Below are positions 23,640 to 36,731 of a stretch of 64,000 nucleotides of DNA, one piece after another. The stretch is from NCBI GenBank assembly GCA_029204225.1, contig CM055113.1, forward strand, positions 34,066,329 through 34,130,328, given 5' to 3'. The stretch comes from Diphasiastrum complanatum (taxonomy: Eukaryota; Streptophyta; Lycopodiopsida; Lycopodiales; Lycopodiaceae). The translations under genes were made by a program, and so were the position numbers. Every line of letters begins with the position of its first letter. Within the stretch, counting starts at the first letter, position 1. The notes beneath the pieces are model-generated. The model saw only the letters and a program-made list of their open reading frames with translations, did not search any database and was not told the origin of the DNA.

Positions 23640-25005
23640 CTAACGATAAAGTGCTAAAGTGGGATTATACAATATATAACTAAGAATCATAATTCATTAG
23701 ATTCTAAGATTCATGCTCAATAATAAGAGAACATGAACATTATTATTCTCAAAAGACTTATGAATCACTGTAAAAAATATATGCAAAAACAAGAATAATA
23801 TGTAGAGATGAAAAAATTGATTCACTTTACAAGAAAGACCAAAAAAGTCCATTCTACTTGAGAATTTGAAAAAATATGGCTAACTAGCTCATTTTTCTTA
23901 GAAACATAATATTAAATATTTCAAAGATTTAGCTCCAAATAAAAGCATTACTTTGACACATCATTAGACTTATTGAAATTTTATGGTGAGCATATCAAGA
24001 AACTAAAAACGAGAAAATTCTTGATTTTATTTATAAGCCTATAAAAATGGAACATTTGAATGCTAAGCAAACAAGGGATTCAACGAGAGCCAACAAACAC
24101 CATGTTCATAATCTAGGGACACTTAGCATTGACAGATTACAACAACATTGGGTTTTTTTTTTTTTTTTTTGGCCAAACTGAAATCCTTTTGTGTTATATA
24201 AGGAATCCAGTTGGACCTTGGCTTTTACATTAATCGCAAAAGAAATAGATGAGTAAAACAATTTAGTATGTGAGGAAAAAAAAAAAGTTAGATAAAGTGA
24301 CAAGAAAAATCATATGTCAAGCATACAATACATAAAAAAATGAGAACATTTGGATTTCTTAAATTAATCTTTTGAAGAACTTGTTGATTACGGAACATGT
24401 TTGGAGCTCCAAGGTCTATTTTGAGCATACAATGTTATTCTTATTTTTCTCAAGATTTCGATAAGTGATTCTAATTTGATAAAAACTCCTAGATATGTGG
24501 CATGTCAATATGTTCTATTTGAAAGCTTTTAAAATATTCAAGACAATAAACGAAAAATTCACAAATGAAGATCAATTGTGCAGTTGACGCTACAAATTAG
24601 ACAAGCTATCAATCATCATAACCATAAAGAGTGAAGGAAAAAGTACTAGACATTCCAAGCAACACTCAACACTCATGAACTCTATTAGTGAATAACTAAA
24701 CGTTAAATACATATAGTGAGAACACTAATTCTTTTTCTTCTTCTTACATATAGTGAGAACACTAATTCTTTTTCTCCTTTTTGTGGGAGTACCACTGGAT
24801 AGGAAAACAGACCCCATTACGAGACAACTTGGGACCAAGATGCATTAAAGCTCTCATAAAATAGCTAGCAAAATGATACTCTCAATTTTTAGGCAACAAC
24901 CAACATGCAATGAATTTTTCCACATTGATTTCATACAAATATCAAAAGAATTGGTGGCTTGAAAACCATGTGGACATTCCTTTCTTGATAACAACAACTA
25001 ATTAG
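23640..25005. other. AT-rich stretch, no gene
   Basis: Contains a 37-base direct repeat (ACATATAGTGAGAACACTAA twice near 24705-24770) and an 18-T run at 24152-24169. No coding or element signature recognised. Confidence 0.5.
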
Positions 25006-25009
25006 ACTA

Positions 25010-25350
25010 CCTTTGTTGGTGAACATAAAATATACAATCAAACTTGGATCTTCATCTTTTCCTAGAATAAGGTCGTGTGCCTGGGCATGCTTGATGAGCT
25101 TAAGACCTTGGGGGCTCAGCCTTCTACCAGGATCTTTAAGCTTATAAAGTCCTTCCAGCAAGACTTTATCCTACACAACACTGACAACCCTTGTTGATGA
25201 GCAAAAAAAATATAAGAACGTTTAAATTTGTCTAGTATTTACTTTATTCTTTGCATGGGAATACTTTATGAGTTTAGGACCCTGGGGGCTCAGCCTTCTA
25301 GCAGGCTCTGTAAAGTCACAAAGTCCTTCCAGCAAGGCTGTCTCATACAA
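25010..25350. repeat. Tandem duplication, about 175-bp unit x2
   Basis: CTTGGGGGCTCAGCCTTCTA, or CCTGGGGGCTCAGCCTTCTA in the second copy, is followed in both by AAGTCCTTCCAGCAAG. The two copies lie at about 25108 and 25281. Flanking TTGTTGGTGA and TTGTTGATGA also repeat, so the unit is about 175 bases. Confidence 0.75.
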
Positions 25351-26017
25351 TCAGATTTACTCCCAATTACTCACTTGGTTTGAACTCTACATAGTTCTCC
25401 AACATCCACAGACTACTACTGCATTGCTTATTATAAAACAAGTAAGCTCCGCATGATCCTTCCTTGAAGCCATATAATGTGATTTCCAATAGAGGATAGT
25501 ATTTATAAGTTAGCTGCTATCTTCAAGGATTATGCCAATGTCACTGCATTCAAGGTCAATATTGGCCCCATAATTTTTTTATTCATTGACCCATTTAAGA
25601 TCATGCCACCAAAACAGAACAGCAATCAATCTTTAAAGCATGGGAAGAAGAAGCCTCATTGCAGAAATGAATTTGAAAGTAGGAATTGGGTCTGGCTACT
25701 TAGCTGGTAGATTCATCATACATGAAGAAAACACTGCAGATCATACTTTGACAGCAAGTAAAATCAAGCTTGTAATAATTGATGCTGCTATCTTGCTGAC
25801 TTACATCTTAAAACTGCACTAACAAACATGCGGAGTTGGGATTCCCCTTGCTTTTGCAAAGAGAGCATTGGAGCTAGCTTAAGTTTTGCTATTCAGCTAG
25901 CACATTCTGATCATCTTGCTCGGCTACAGAGTAGCTTGACAGGGATTTATTTTTTGTAGATTTGCATAATGATGGCTCAGTCTGAACAGTTGCACGGTGA
26001 TTGGTCTAACAACAATT

Positions 26018-27484
26018 TCAAGATAAGCATTTTGACAAAGCTTCAAATGTAGCTTTGAATGTGCTTATGGATGTATCCGAGCATTTTTCTGCCTGCATTG
26101 AGCAAGCAAAATAGCATTAGAGCTTCTACTCATTTGACACTACACTTGCATCGTTTAATTTTGCTCAAACATGCAGAAGTTGTACAAACCGATTAACAAG
26201 GCTGAAGTTTCAGTCTTTACTGGCGTAGAGAGCAGTATATACCTGGGCATGAATGTTAAAGAACCTTTTACTACCACTTGTGGAAATATGCGCATTGAGC
26301 ACTTTGAGATTGTCATTCTCCAAGGGTGAGAAGAGCGACTCCAGTGAGCTCAATCTGCTGGAACAGACCGTGACAAAAGCATCTGTCCCGCATACGTTCA
26401 GCAGTGCATTTGGGGAGCTTAATGTCTGGAAAGACAAGTCCATGTCCTTTGCCTGTGAAGGAGATAATGGAACAGAGGATTGTGGAGGTTGTCTTTGATC
26501 AGATGAGGGAGAGGGAGACGGACAGGTTCTGGCTTTGCGGTTTACTTCTGCGTTTAGCAAAGTCGTCTCTAAGGACTGGATATAGGAAATGGCTTCATCA
26601 ATGACAGTAGATTTATCTGCCTGTTTTGAAACCCAAGTACATCGGTTTCAGCGATTCCATAGTAGATGCCGTGCATGGATCGAAGCAAAAACAATGCAGA
26701 AGAGAAGCAAGTGCATTCAATGAGGAAGAAATTGTACCTTGGGCGGTAAATTTGGAAGAAGTGATTGCAATGAAGAGAACATACTGTTCATCTTCTTTCT
26801 TCGTTCACGCTCTGTCCAGATGTGGCTTTCCTTTCCAGAAGGCAAGCTAATCAGAGCGCTATTCGATCGTTTCGCTGCACTAATTGTAGCTGACAGGACT
26901 TGTTCACATAGTGTCAAATCGGCATTGCTGGTGCAAGGTCTAACAGGAGGCGGAGCACATTTCACAGAAAAATCTGACTTCTTTGACGTTTTTGCTCTAG
27001 GTTTTCGTTGAGATCTCTTCGCGTCGAGATCTGTTGGCAGTGTCCGTTTCTGCCTACTTGACGTCGGCTTTGAAATAGAGCAATCCTTTGCTCCACATTC
27101 AGTAGATTTTATGTGAGTATAGCATACGAGCTGTCCACTCAGAGGCTCTTTCTCACCGCTCTCGTCATTGTTCGAACTGCACACCGTAGAAGATGAGAAC
27201 CCAGAAACGAAGCCAGTCTGATATCCACAAATCTCCTCGGCGAGATCGGGCGTCAAAGACCACGAATCTGGAGAAGATTGAACTTCCACAGAAGTATATT
27301 CACGATCAGGAAAAAACTCTTCAATCAGCAACGACCATTTCCTTGGAGAAATCGAGCCTTCTAAATCCAAGCAATGCAAGGTCTCAACGTCGCTGAATAG
27401 GTCTTCTCTTGAATGGGAGCCGGGCACGAAATCCTCTAACTCCTGAACAGATAAGAGTTTGGCTTGGCAAGCCTTGGCATCCAT
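26018..27484 (-). CDS. bHLH transcription factor, ZHOUPI/bHLH95-like, 3 exons
   Basis: Proposed exons: 27484-26738, 26620-26243 and 26092-26018. Donors are AAG|GTACAA and CAG|GTATAT; acceptors are AAAACAG and AATGCAG. All junctions are phase 0, giving 399 residues. Residues 1-220 are Ser-rich with a basic patch ([14 protein letters not shown]), a likely nuclear signal. The bHLH domain starts near 221 with [20 protein letters not shown], carrying the Glu and Arg that read E-boxes. Exon 1 ends at LPPK; exon 2 continues [20 protein letters not shown]-terminal ACT-like domain ([15 protein letters not shown] to FFNIHAQ) follows. [12 protein letters not shown] and LPPKADKSTIVDEA are typical of the Arabidopsis RGE1/ZHOUPI (bHLH95) group; in flowering plants that gene acts in endosperm. 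Its role here is unknown. If intron 2 is not removed, the protein ends at YASKD, about 10 residues on. Frame intact. Confidence 0.88.
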
Positions 27485-27839
27485 TCTTCAAATTTGGTAA
27501 TCTGAAATAGTTTGTAGCACGATCACTATATTGAAGCTTCTGCTGAGACTGGTAGACATAGACACTCTATGGGTTAAGTTACTATAGACTGCGTCTGGAG
27601 TATACACTGCAGTGTACTGCTCTGAAGGAGCGCTTGATGATCCCGATAGTTTATGGAAGGCTAGGAAGTTGTAAGCAAGGGGGCCAAATGCCTACTCAGG
27701 CAAGAGCCGGAATCTAAATGAACGGCCTCAGTTAGATATGGATTGACTGCTGAGCTTCACTGAGCCTTCACTCCCACAGCTACACTGAAAAGCTACAGAT
27801 AAGTTCTGGGTACTGCGAGTAGCTGTTGATATTACTACA

Positions 27840-28000
27840 TTGAGTAGTTGTCAAAGTAGAAGATACAAAAGCAGGAAACTACATTAGTAGCACTGGAGCC
27901 TCGATCGATATTATTCAACAGTGTTGCTAGTTGCTACATTCTGTAGCTGTCAAAATTAAAGATTCAACGTCAGCAGCAAAGCTACAATACGATGAGTGTA
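27840..28000. repeat. Short direct repeat upstream of the bHLH gene
   Basis: GTTGATATTACTACATTGAG..GTTGTCAAAGTAGAAGAT and, about 110 bases on, GTTGCTACATTCTGTAG..TGTCAAAATTAAAGAT are diverged copies. They lie 350-500 bases before the bHLH start codon, in the likely promoter. Confidence 0.5.
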
Positions 28001-28022
28001 TTCTTCAACTGGACTGATTATT

Positions 28023-28119
28023 GCCCCACCCTCATCCAACGATGATAAATCGTCTGCCCATAATCATGATGGATGATGAAATATTTCAGGCCTAATGCAT
28101 CATTGGATGATGGTGGGGC
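28023..28119. mobile_element. Small hairpin element (MITE-like) upstream of bHLH
   Basis: GCCCCACCCTCATCCAACGATG (28023-) and CATCATTGGATGATGGTGGGGC (to 28119) are inverted, with three mismatches. The arms enclose about 55 bases. No coding capacity. It lies about 550-640 bases upstream of the bHLH start. Confidence 0.6.
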
Positions 28120-29830
28120 CTGCTTGCACTCTCACTCCTCCGCTACGGTAAACTACTACAGTGAGCTTTGATCAAGAACAGACAATATTACGCATTTACG
28201 TGAAGAATATTCTATCAATATCATTAAAAAGCTCATACCAGAAGAACCCACTGGTAACTAAGCAGCAAATAGCAAGTATTCATCACTGGAATTTTCTATA
28301 TGCGGCCCATATTGTAATTTCTAAGCAACTCTAGTCTCTGCCTGATGTAACTGAGACATTTACGTGGCTTTGAATTCATTAAAGCAAGAGAACGAATATT
28401 TTGAGAGGCAAGGAACTACGAAGAAAACGCGTTTCAAGGCTCTACAGGAAAGGGTAGGAAAAAATAATTTGCAACGTCCTTTTACTGCAGTCTATCTCAT
28501 AAGTGAAAGAAGTTAATCTCAACTGCAAAATGGCCAGAGAATATGCCAGCCATTATTCGAGATTTACTTAATTGCAAGTGGATTGTGATTGTGATCTTCA
28601 CTGTAATCAGGCAGCAGGCGTAGAAATCCATGGACGATGCAAATTGCATTGCAGCGTCAGCATTTGCAAGAGGAAATGCAGCAGCCAGCTTCCAAAATAA
28701 TCAGCCATTGGTGCTAAGTTCCCAACAGAAGCAACATCATCATTGTATGAGTTAGCCCATTATTCTATAACCAAAAGAAGCAGGTCATGACACATTCCAT
28801 AAATACTGAAAATGAAAGGAGAGAATCAAAGATGGTAAACTAAGCAAGCCCATGTCATCAATTAGAGGTTCAAAAGCATTGCATGAGGTTTTTATATCTA
28901 GATTTAGCTTTGAGAGATGAACTTTTTTAGTAGAAGATGTTGTGATAGTGCTTGGCCAATCCAACATATTGAATAAGGATAGGTTGCTTCCAAAAAGCTA
29001 GTGCTTCTTCTGGACATCTCATGTTTTAGAGCGACACTTTGTTCTTTTGTATGTTTTTATCTTCTCTTTTGTGTCATCTTCCATAGGAATATGGTCCATT
29101 TATTCATTTTGGAAATCAAGAGCATCATGAGTGGTTACATGTTGTTCTAGAATTGAGGAATTCTCAAAGCTTTCACAGCTTGAGTTATCTATGTTCAATT
29201 TAGTCTCCTTTTTTCTGTTTTTAAGTTAAATTATGTGCATTTTCTAATTGGGATGATGTCTATGGCGAAGGGTTTTGTTTTAGGCAAGAGAGAGAGCTCA
29301 TGAATTGAGGAGTGGTTTCTAGTGAAAGTTTTTGGATTTTGTGAAAAAAAATTGATCTTGATAATATTAAATTGTAAAATAGGAAAGGTCTTTTTGCGAT
29401 TGTCATACGTACTATCACCAAGTAGAGGGAAGGTCTAGAAAGCACTTCCATGTCTTTGGCATTTCCCTGTGCAAGCTCCCATCATCCCATGCCTCCTTGT
29501 GCAAATGGTCTCCATCAAACTCTTTAGTTTTCCCAAAAGAATATGTCTTGACAAAATCACTTTTCAAATTTATCTCTCAAAGATTATTATAGGTAAGATT
29601 TATAATGGTTCACATCTGACTTTCTTTGAAGGCAAATATGCCTTTGATATGCATTATAACTTTTAAACTCCAATGGTAGTTGTACTTGTATGACAAGACA
29701 ACAATACCTACATCATTTTGACAGCTTTGACTCACAAGGCAACAAAACCTATATCTCATGAACACCTTGACTCTTGAGACTTAGTAAGAGGCTCATATTT
29801 CGAAGGGTATACCATTTTTTAGATTGAAGT
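28120..29830. other. No gene seen
   Basis: AT-rich sequence with only short frames and no recognisable element. Confidence 0.45.
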
Positions 29831-29835
29831 TACAT

Positions 29836-29990
29836 TTTTCTACTAGCATTCAACTTTATATATTAGTTGACAATGATATGCTGGTTCACAATTTGCCTTT
29901 TTAGGATGATTGTACTTTCTTTCTATTAGCATTCAACTTTATATATTAGTTGACAATGATATGCTAGCTCACAATTTGCCTTTTTAATGA
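29836..29990. repeat. Tandem duplication, 83-bp unit x2
   Basis: TAGCATTCAACTTTATATAT and the following TAGTTGACAATGATATGCT.G.TCACAATTTGCC repeat at an 83-base spacing (29844 and 29927), almost unchanged. Confidence 0.85.
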
Positions 29991-30451
29991 CAAATTTGCA
30001 AGTGGGCTTCAAGAGCATTAACTTTCACAAAATTTAGACTAGCTTATCTATCGTGCATTCTAACTTGAAGAGTAGCCTTCAAGTAAGATTAACTATTTGT
30101 TTTGCCTTTATTGAAAGGCAAAGTGGCCCTTGAAGTACATTGGATGCTGCAAAGTTTAGGCCTAGCCTAGACAAAGATTTAATATGTATATGCCTGTTTG
30201 TGCGTGCTCACACACACAAACACATACACGTGTCCTTACATTGTGGTTTAAAATTTTGGTGGGACGTAGTGAGAAAAATGTGGCTAGTAGATTTGTTGCC
30301 ACATGTAACATGGAATAGGTTAGATGTGGCTAATGGTATACTTGTTTTTATTATATGGTTACACAAATAAATTCACCATAATATACGAGACTTTAAAAAA
30401 AGCAAAACATTGAGACACCAAAGAAATTGACTCCCACTTTTAAGCTACATT

Positions 30452-30735
30452 TGCAAATGTGCATATAATCAACAAATAGGTTAGGGATCCATATCATATG
30501 ACTTGCTTTCCCGAGCTCCTCATACAATCCATGGATACATATTATATGCAAATCTCCATACGATCAACAAATACATTTCATATCCGTATCATATGTCTCA
30601 CTCTCCCGAGCTGATACAATCCATGGATACATACTGTATGCAAATTTCCATACGATCAACAAATACATTACATATCGTATGTCTCACTCTCCCAAGCTCC
30701 TCATACAATCCATGGATACATACTTATGCACTCAC
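30452..30735. repeat. Minisatellite, about 94-bp unit x3
   Basis: Each unit has GCAAAT.T.CATA..ATCAAC, AAATA, CATATCATATG or close variants, CTC.CCGAGCTC and ACAATCCATGGATACATA. Units start at about 30452, 30548 and 30640. The first is the most diverged. Confidence 0.8.
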
Positions 30736-30994
30736 TTGTATGAGGTTACCAAGAAATATACGTAATGGATACTGTGGCATATTATGCCCATTTTTAAATA
30801 AATTAAAAAAGCAGAAAATGCATGCATTTTTTTCAAAGGCAGATTCTGTTTTTTTTTTTTTCTGCCTGTCTATGCCCATCCGTACGGATTCCGTACAACT
30901 GCCACGTGACACATTTGTGTTGGTCAGTCAAAGTCAAACCTGCCTATCATGCTTCCTAATGTGCTTCTGAAAAAATTTCAGGTATCCATTACGC

Positions 30995-31134
30995 AATGGA
31001 AGGAGCCGGGCAAAGGCCATTCTGTCCGGTTCGGCTTTCCAAAAAAAGTTTAGGCTCGGCCCCTCCGGGCCTCGCCCAAATTTTTTATGAAATCGTTACC
31101 AGGTAGAATGGCTTCTGCCCGGCTCCTTCCATAA
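30995..31134. mobile_element. Palindromic MITE family 4, copy 1
   Basis: AATGGAAGGAGCCGGGCA, then AGGCCATTCTG, forms the left arm; AGAATGGCTTCTGCCCGGCT, then CCTTCCATAAT, forms the right. The interior has CTCGGCCCCTCCGGGCCTC. About 140 bases, no ORF. Confidence 0.75.
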
Positions 31135-31762
31135 TACATACACGTCAACATATGGCACTCAACATATGACACCATTTTTAAGGTTCACTGGGCAATTTGG
31201 ATAAATGATCAAAGACAAAAGGTGAATTAGTCTATAGATGCATAGAGAGGGGGTGGCAGGGCTCGGGGTGGGGGTGGCGGTGGCAGAAAGAATAGGCTAG
31301 GCTGCAAATCTAGTATTACACATGTCCTTAAAGAGGCTAATCCGTGTGTACGGACAGCAGCCAATGGTGCGTGATTGCGTAGCCCTGGGGCTCTGCCGGC
31401 GTCTGCTCACCTGAACGCTTTCTGCTCATACACAATCTGGCAACTCATGCTCAGGATCTCTCTCTCTGCTTGCTGCTGCTGCCATCTCCGTCAGCCCATC
31501 TAGTTAGTGGTAGATTCAGGATCTCCCCATCAGCCCATCTAGTGAGGAGTATCTTTCTCTTTTCTTTCTTTTCTTTGTGTAGAAAGAATCATTGTTACAT
31601 TGTGATGCGCGCAAATGCAGTGAAGGTAGTCTGTTTTAGAGATTCAGCCTTAGACTCGCATTATCTGCCCTAAAAAATGGATCAAGACTCGTGTAATGCC
31701 AAGTGCTCAATTTTTTCTGAGCCACAATATGTGCTTTTGGAGGCACTCCAGAAGCACAATGT

Positions 31763-31883
31763 ATTATGGAATGAGCCCAACAGATGACATTCTGCCCCGT
31801 AAAGAATCATACCCTCGACCCCTCCGAGTCTCACCTATGCCTCTATAGCGGGCAGACAACAGTCTGCCCGGCTCATTCCATTG
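31763..31883. mobile_element. Palindromic MITE family 4, copy 2
   Basis: Ends TATTATGGAATGAGCC and GGCTCATTCCATTGTG, with an interior CTCGACCCCTCCGAGTCTCA like that of copy 1. About 120 bases. It sits beside a second palindrome, GTGCTTTTGGAG/CTCCAGAAGCAC (31731-31757). Confidence 0.65.
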
Positions 31884-32395
31884 TGTAAAGAATAGTGATT
31901 GCATTTTCATTTTCATAGGACCATTATGCAATAGAATATGAAAAACGTTCGCATTTGTTAGGAGTGATAGTGCACATGTGGCATTATTTGGTTCATTAAG
32001 AATAGCCCAATTCTTAGCCATAGCAAGGCTTTTAAAGTGTTTTAAATCTCCATTGTATATCTACAATGCTACATCCAATGGTGGGCTACTTGTTGTAGCC
32101 ACCCTCGCCACTCCAGCGGCTCAAGGTGCTACAATAGGTAGCCCAAGTATGCATGACGGATACCTAGTACATAATTAACATTTTCGAAGCTGAGCTTTTT
32201 TCACAAGACCATTATGAAGCATAATTTGCATCTACAAAACATAGTTACCCTTAAAAATGGTGGGTCACCCATTCTGCTTTTTGAATAGTTTGAAATATGG
32301 GCAAAAATTGCAGTAACTATCCTTTACGTGCATATCTAGAACCAAAGGTTTTTGTGAGCATTCTTGTTATGACTTTTAAGTGGACACCTAATAAA

Positions 32396-33115
32396 AGTTG
32401 ACAAGTAGCATGTGAAGGTTATGACGGAATGTGCATGTGCCCACCCAATGACAGATTGCCACAATAGCACATGCACATTTTGCGCAATAGCGCAATGACT
32501 GGCTGCCACATAGCGCATGCACATGTCGTATTGAATGGGCATGCACTAGCCCATCATTGGTTGTCCACATGCACATTCCTTAAAAAAAAAATGGGAAGAC
32601 CAGAAATTTTCATTTTTGAAAAAAAAAACAAAAAAAAAATGAGAAATAACAATCCACTAAAAGAAATTCTTCACACTTGTCATTACATAGGGGAAGGTGG
32701 TTGCACTTGGACCTTCTACCCTGTTTTGTGGGGCCCTCAAGCACCCACCCCTCTCCTAGGGTGGAAGGCCCCACAAAATGACATGTTAAGTCTAGTATTC
32801 TTTAATATTACCTTCAAATTTTCTAGGTCATTTATGTGGGGCCAGGGAGGCCTATGTCGGACGGCCTTCCGCCTTGAGAGTTGGGTGCCCAAGGGCCCCA
32901 CCAAGCAGGGTAGAATAAAGGGCAGGGAGCCCTTTAAAAAAAATTTAACATTTTTTTCCCAATTTTTTTTATGGAATGTGCATGTGGATAGCCAATGACA
33001 AGTAGCCATATAGCACATGCACATTCCGGCATATTGTGCTTCCACTATGTGGTAGGCTATCATTGGCTATTCACATGCACATTCCATCAGAATTTTCATG
33101 TGCTATGAGTCAACT
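32396..33115. mobile_element. Foldback/MITE element with long inverted ends
   Basis: The left end (AGTTGAC, TAGCATGTGAA, GACGGAATGTGCATGTG) is inverted at the right end (CACATGCACATTCCATCA, TTTCATGTGCTA, GTCAACT). Sub-terminal blocks GTGCATGTG, CCAATGACA and GTAGCCA recur several times in both orientations. The middle has a separate inverted pair TTTTGTGGGGCC/GGCCCCACAAAA (about 32725 and 32769). About 720 bases; no transposase. Confidence 0.65.
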
Positions 33116-33119
33116 CTTT

Positions 33120-34125
<1,006 letters not shown>

Positions 34126-34215
34126 TGTCACCTTGCTTTTAGTCAGCTAGTTGATTGGCTGATTGGATCCTTGCTAACACACAAATACTCTCTTGCCATG
34201 CCCTTGCCTCCATCA

Positions 34216-34350
34216 TTGTTTTATGCCAAAAGGAATACCATGCCCTGCTGCCATTATTGCTACCAAAGGAATGTCACTTTGATGGCATGTTGCCAACAAA
34301 ATGCCACGCCTTGTTGCCAAAGGAGTACTCTAAGTGCTTGTTGCCAAAAC
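34216..34350 (+). repeat. Degenerate short tandem repeat
   Basis: Variants of TTGTTGCCAAAGGAATGCCA recur at 25-35 base spacing about five times, e.g. TGCTACCAAAGGAATGTCA, TGTTGCCAACAAAATGCCA, TGTTGCCAAAGGAGTA. Confidence 0.55.
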
Positions 34351-34359
34351 TTTCCTCAA

Positions 34360-36730
34360 ATTAGCGAAGTTAGATGGGAGACACTGAAGAGATATTGGCA
34401 AAGGATATGTTGGTAGAATTGCATATGTCAAAGCAAGTGGAATGTTCTTTTAGTTGCACAATAATCTTGTGTTACCACTTATAACTGAAATCCCCCTAAA
34501 GACATAAATCTCACTTCCAAGACCTTTTCACATCAAACCTAGGATGGTAAAACTGCCTCTAGACCCTCAATATTGTCTAGATTTGTTAGTCGAGCCACAT
34601 CTAAAATTCCAACTTTAAGTTCCAATTTTATTAATGATTGGTAGGTCACTTGGATTGTGGAGAAACTTAATACAAAGGGGAGGCAGCTGGGGCACCAATG
34701 ACTATGGTTTAAGAAAACAAATGGATTTATTCCCCTCATTCCTCAACAATCCATGAGTTCTAAAGTATTTTATCATGCATCATGATTATGAATGAACAGA
34801 CAATTGATTAAGGTTAACTACAAGTGGGCCATGCACTGCCCCATAAGTAATAATTGTCAATTGTAAAAAAGAACTAAGATACGTGGCTACTAACTATAGG
34901 TGGGGTAGGGCCCTTAGCTTTTTCTCTGTTCAAATCATATTTTCCTATATGATTGGCTAGATGTTTTTTTTTTTTTTTTTTTCTGTGAGCATTAATTTTA
35001 TTTTAAAAACATATATCTCTCTCCACTTCTAGGGTTCTTTTACACTTTCCCATTCATTTTTTGAGCTTCAAAACCCAAAATTTGATTCAAGGTTTGAAGC
35101 ACCTATAGAAGCTTGATTTCTTCAAGAGATATTTGAAAGTGCCATATCTTAGGTAGTAACTAGCCCATTGGCCAACACATGCAAGTCAACAATTTTAATG
35201 GCTTAGTTCAATAGCCCTACATAGTGATATGGCTTCACCATTGTTGAGAACACACACACACACACACACAAAGTACATAAAGTTCATACATTCACATATG
35301 GGGCAAAAGGCCATGGTGAGAGTTGGATCCTAAACAATATTCTCATTTGGGTAAAAGATCATCGCATCATTTCATTATTGAAAAAGTACATTAGATTTAA
35401 ACAGGGTTCGCCTTTCTTAGAAATTTGCAACCACACAACTAGGCTCAATGCAACCCAATCCAGTAGCCTTGTTTAAACTTCAAGCAGGGTTTTGGCATAG
35501 GGATCCTTCACTACTTGTGGGCAAAAGAATCAAACTTCAATGCAAGCCCAATTCAAGCACACTACACCACCACAAGACATTCGGGATAATTTTCATGATT
35601 GTCTAAACATGAGAGTTTAAAACAAATCATATTTTTACTTTGAACATAACTTGCTCAAGTTTATGAATCTTTTAGAATTTAATCTCATAATATTTAAATT
35701 ATCATATTTTGATGTATAGGAAATTTATGAAGAAATTGGAAAAAGGTCATATTAGCCTAAATAGAATTAATAATTGTTCACTGAAGAAATTTCGGCCACA
35801 AAGTAGAATACCAATCTTTTATCCTTGGAAGAAGATTGTTGGTAAACTTTTCACTAGGTGCAACGTCTTGCGATTAATGGTCTTGCCATATTTTTGTGAC
35901 CTTTATATTTCTGAAAAGGTCAACCATTTCCCATTTTACACTAAAAGATTTTCACAATGAGGAGGTCGAATGTTCAACTCAACAACTTGCTCAAGGCAAC
36001 TCATGCTACCACATCTAGACCTTGTGGGTATATTGTTAGGAATCAAAGTTGATCTGATTCATATTTTGTAAGCTTCAAATGTGATACTGTGATTAGTGTA
36101 CAGTTAAATCAGTTTATTGATTTCAGTAGTGATTGGGACATGACCCACTATCGTCATATCAGTCGGGCATTGATCCTATAGATGGCTACTTGGGTTAGCC
36201 GAGTAGCCACACATGTAGAAAAATTTGTACAATATATTCTGGTTTCGTTATGCTATACTCAGGGGCATGTCCTGGGTGTTTGTCAGTATTTTGGACCATG
36301 TTGGGTCTTTTAGCTAGACAGGTGCCTTTTTAGTGTGTTGACAACTTGTCGAGCCCATGCATGTTGGGGCTTTTGGCATATGTACAATTTTCTCTTTGTA
36401 ATCTAAAGCTTTTGATGTGCCAGCTTTGAGAGCTTGTGAGGAGTGTCGATGGTGATTGAATTATGTGATCTGCATACTACTGCACTAGATCCCATCAGAG
36501 CGGCAGAGTGATGTAGGTATTCACTATCCGGTGGAGCTATGGGATTGCGTCTTTCACCAAGAAAAATAGCACGAGAAGCGTCTCAGGAGAGAGGACTCCA
36601 TACAAGGTATTGGCAGTCCGGATGGTGGGAGACAGCAAAGTTCCTTCGATTGAAGCTTCGGGGAAGATCAGAACGATCGTCGTAGGTGAATTTCAGGGAA
36701 AAATCACGTAGAGACTTTGATTTTGAGAAA
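34360..36730. other. No gene; possible unpaired LTR at about 36034-36700
   Basis: AT-rich with an 18-T run at 34965-34982 and (CA)10 at 35251-35270. From TGTTAGGAATCAAAG (36034) to about 36700 the composition changes and resembles an LTR. I see no second copy, so this is a weak suggestion. Confidence 0.3.
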
Positions 36731-36731
36731 A

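Noticed and set aside
30452-30735. Possible CRISPR-like array
   Set aside because: Units are contiguous 94-bp tandem repeats without unique spacers, in a plant context.
35955-35990. GGTCGAATGTTCAACTC as a tRNA T-arm
   Set aside because: No matching acceptor, D or anticodon arms around it; I found no tRNA gene in the window.
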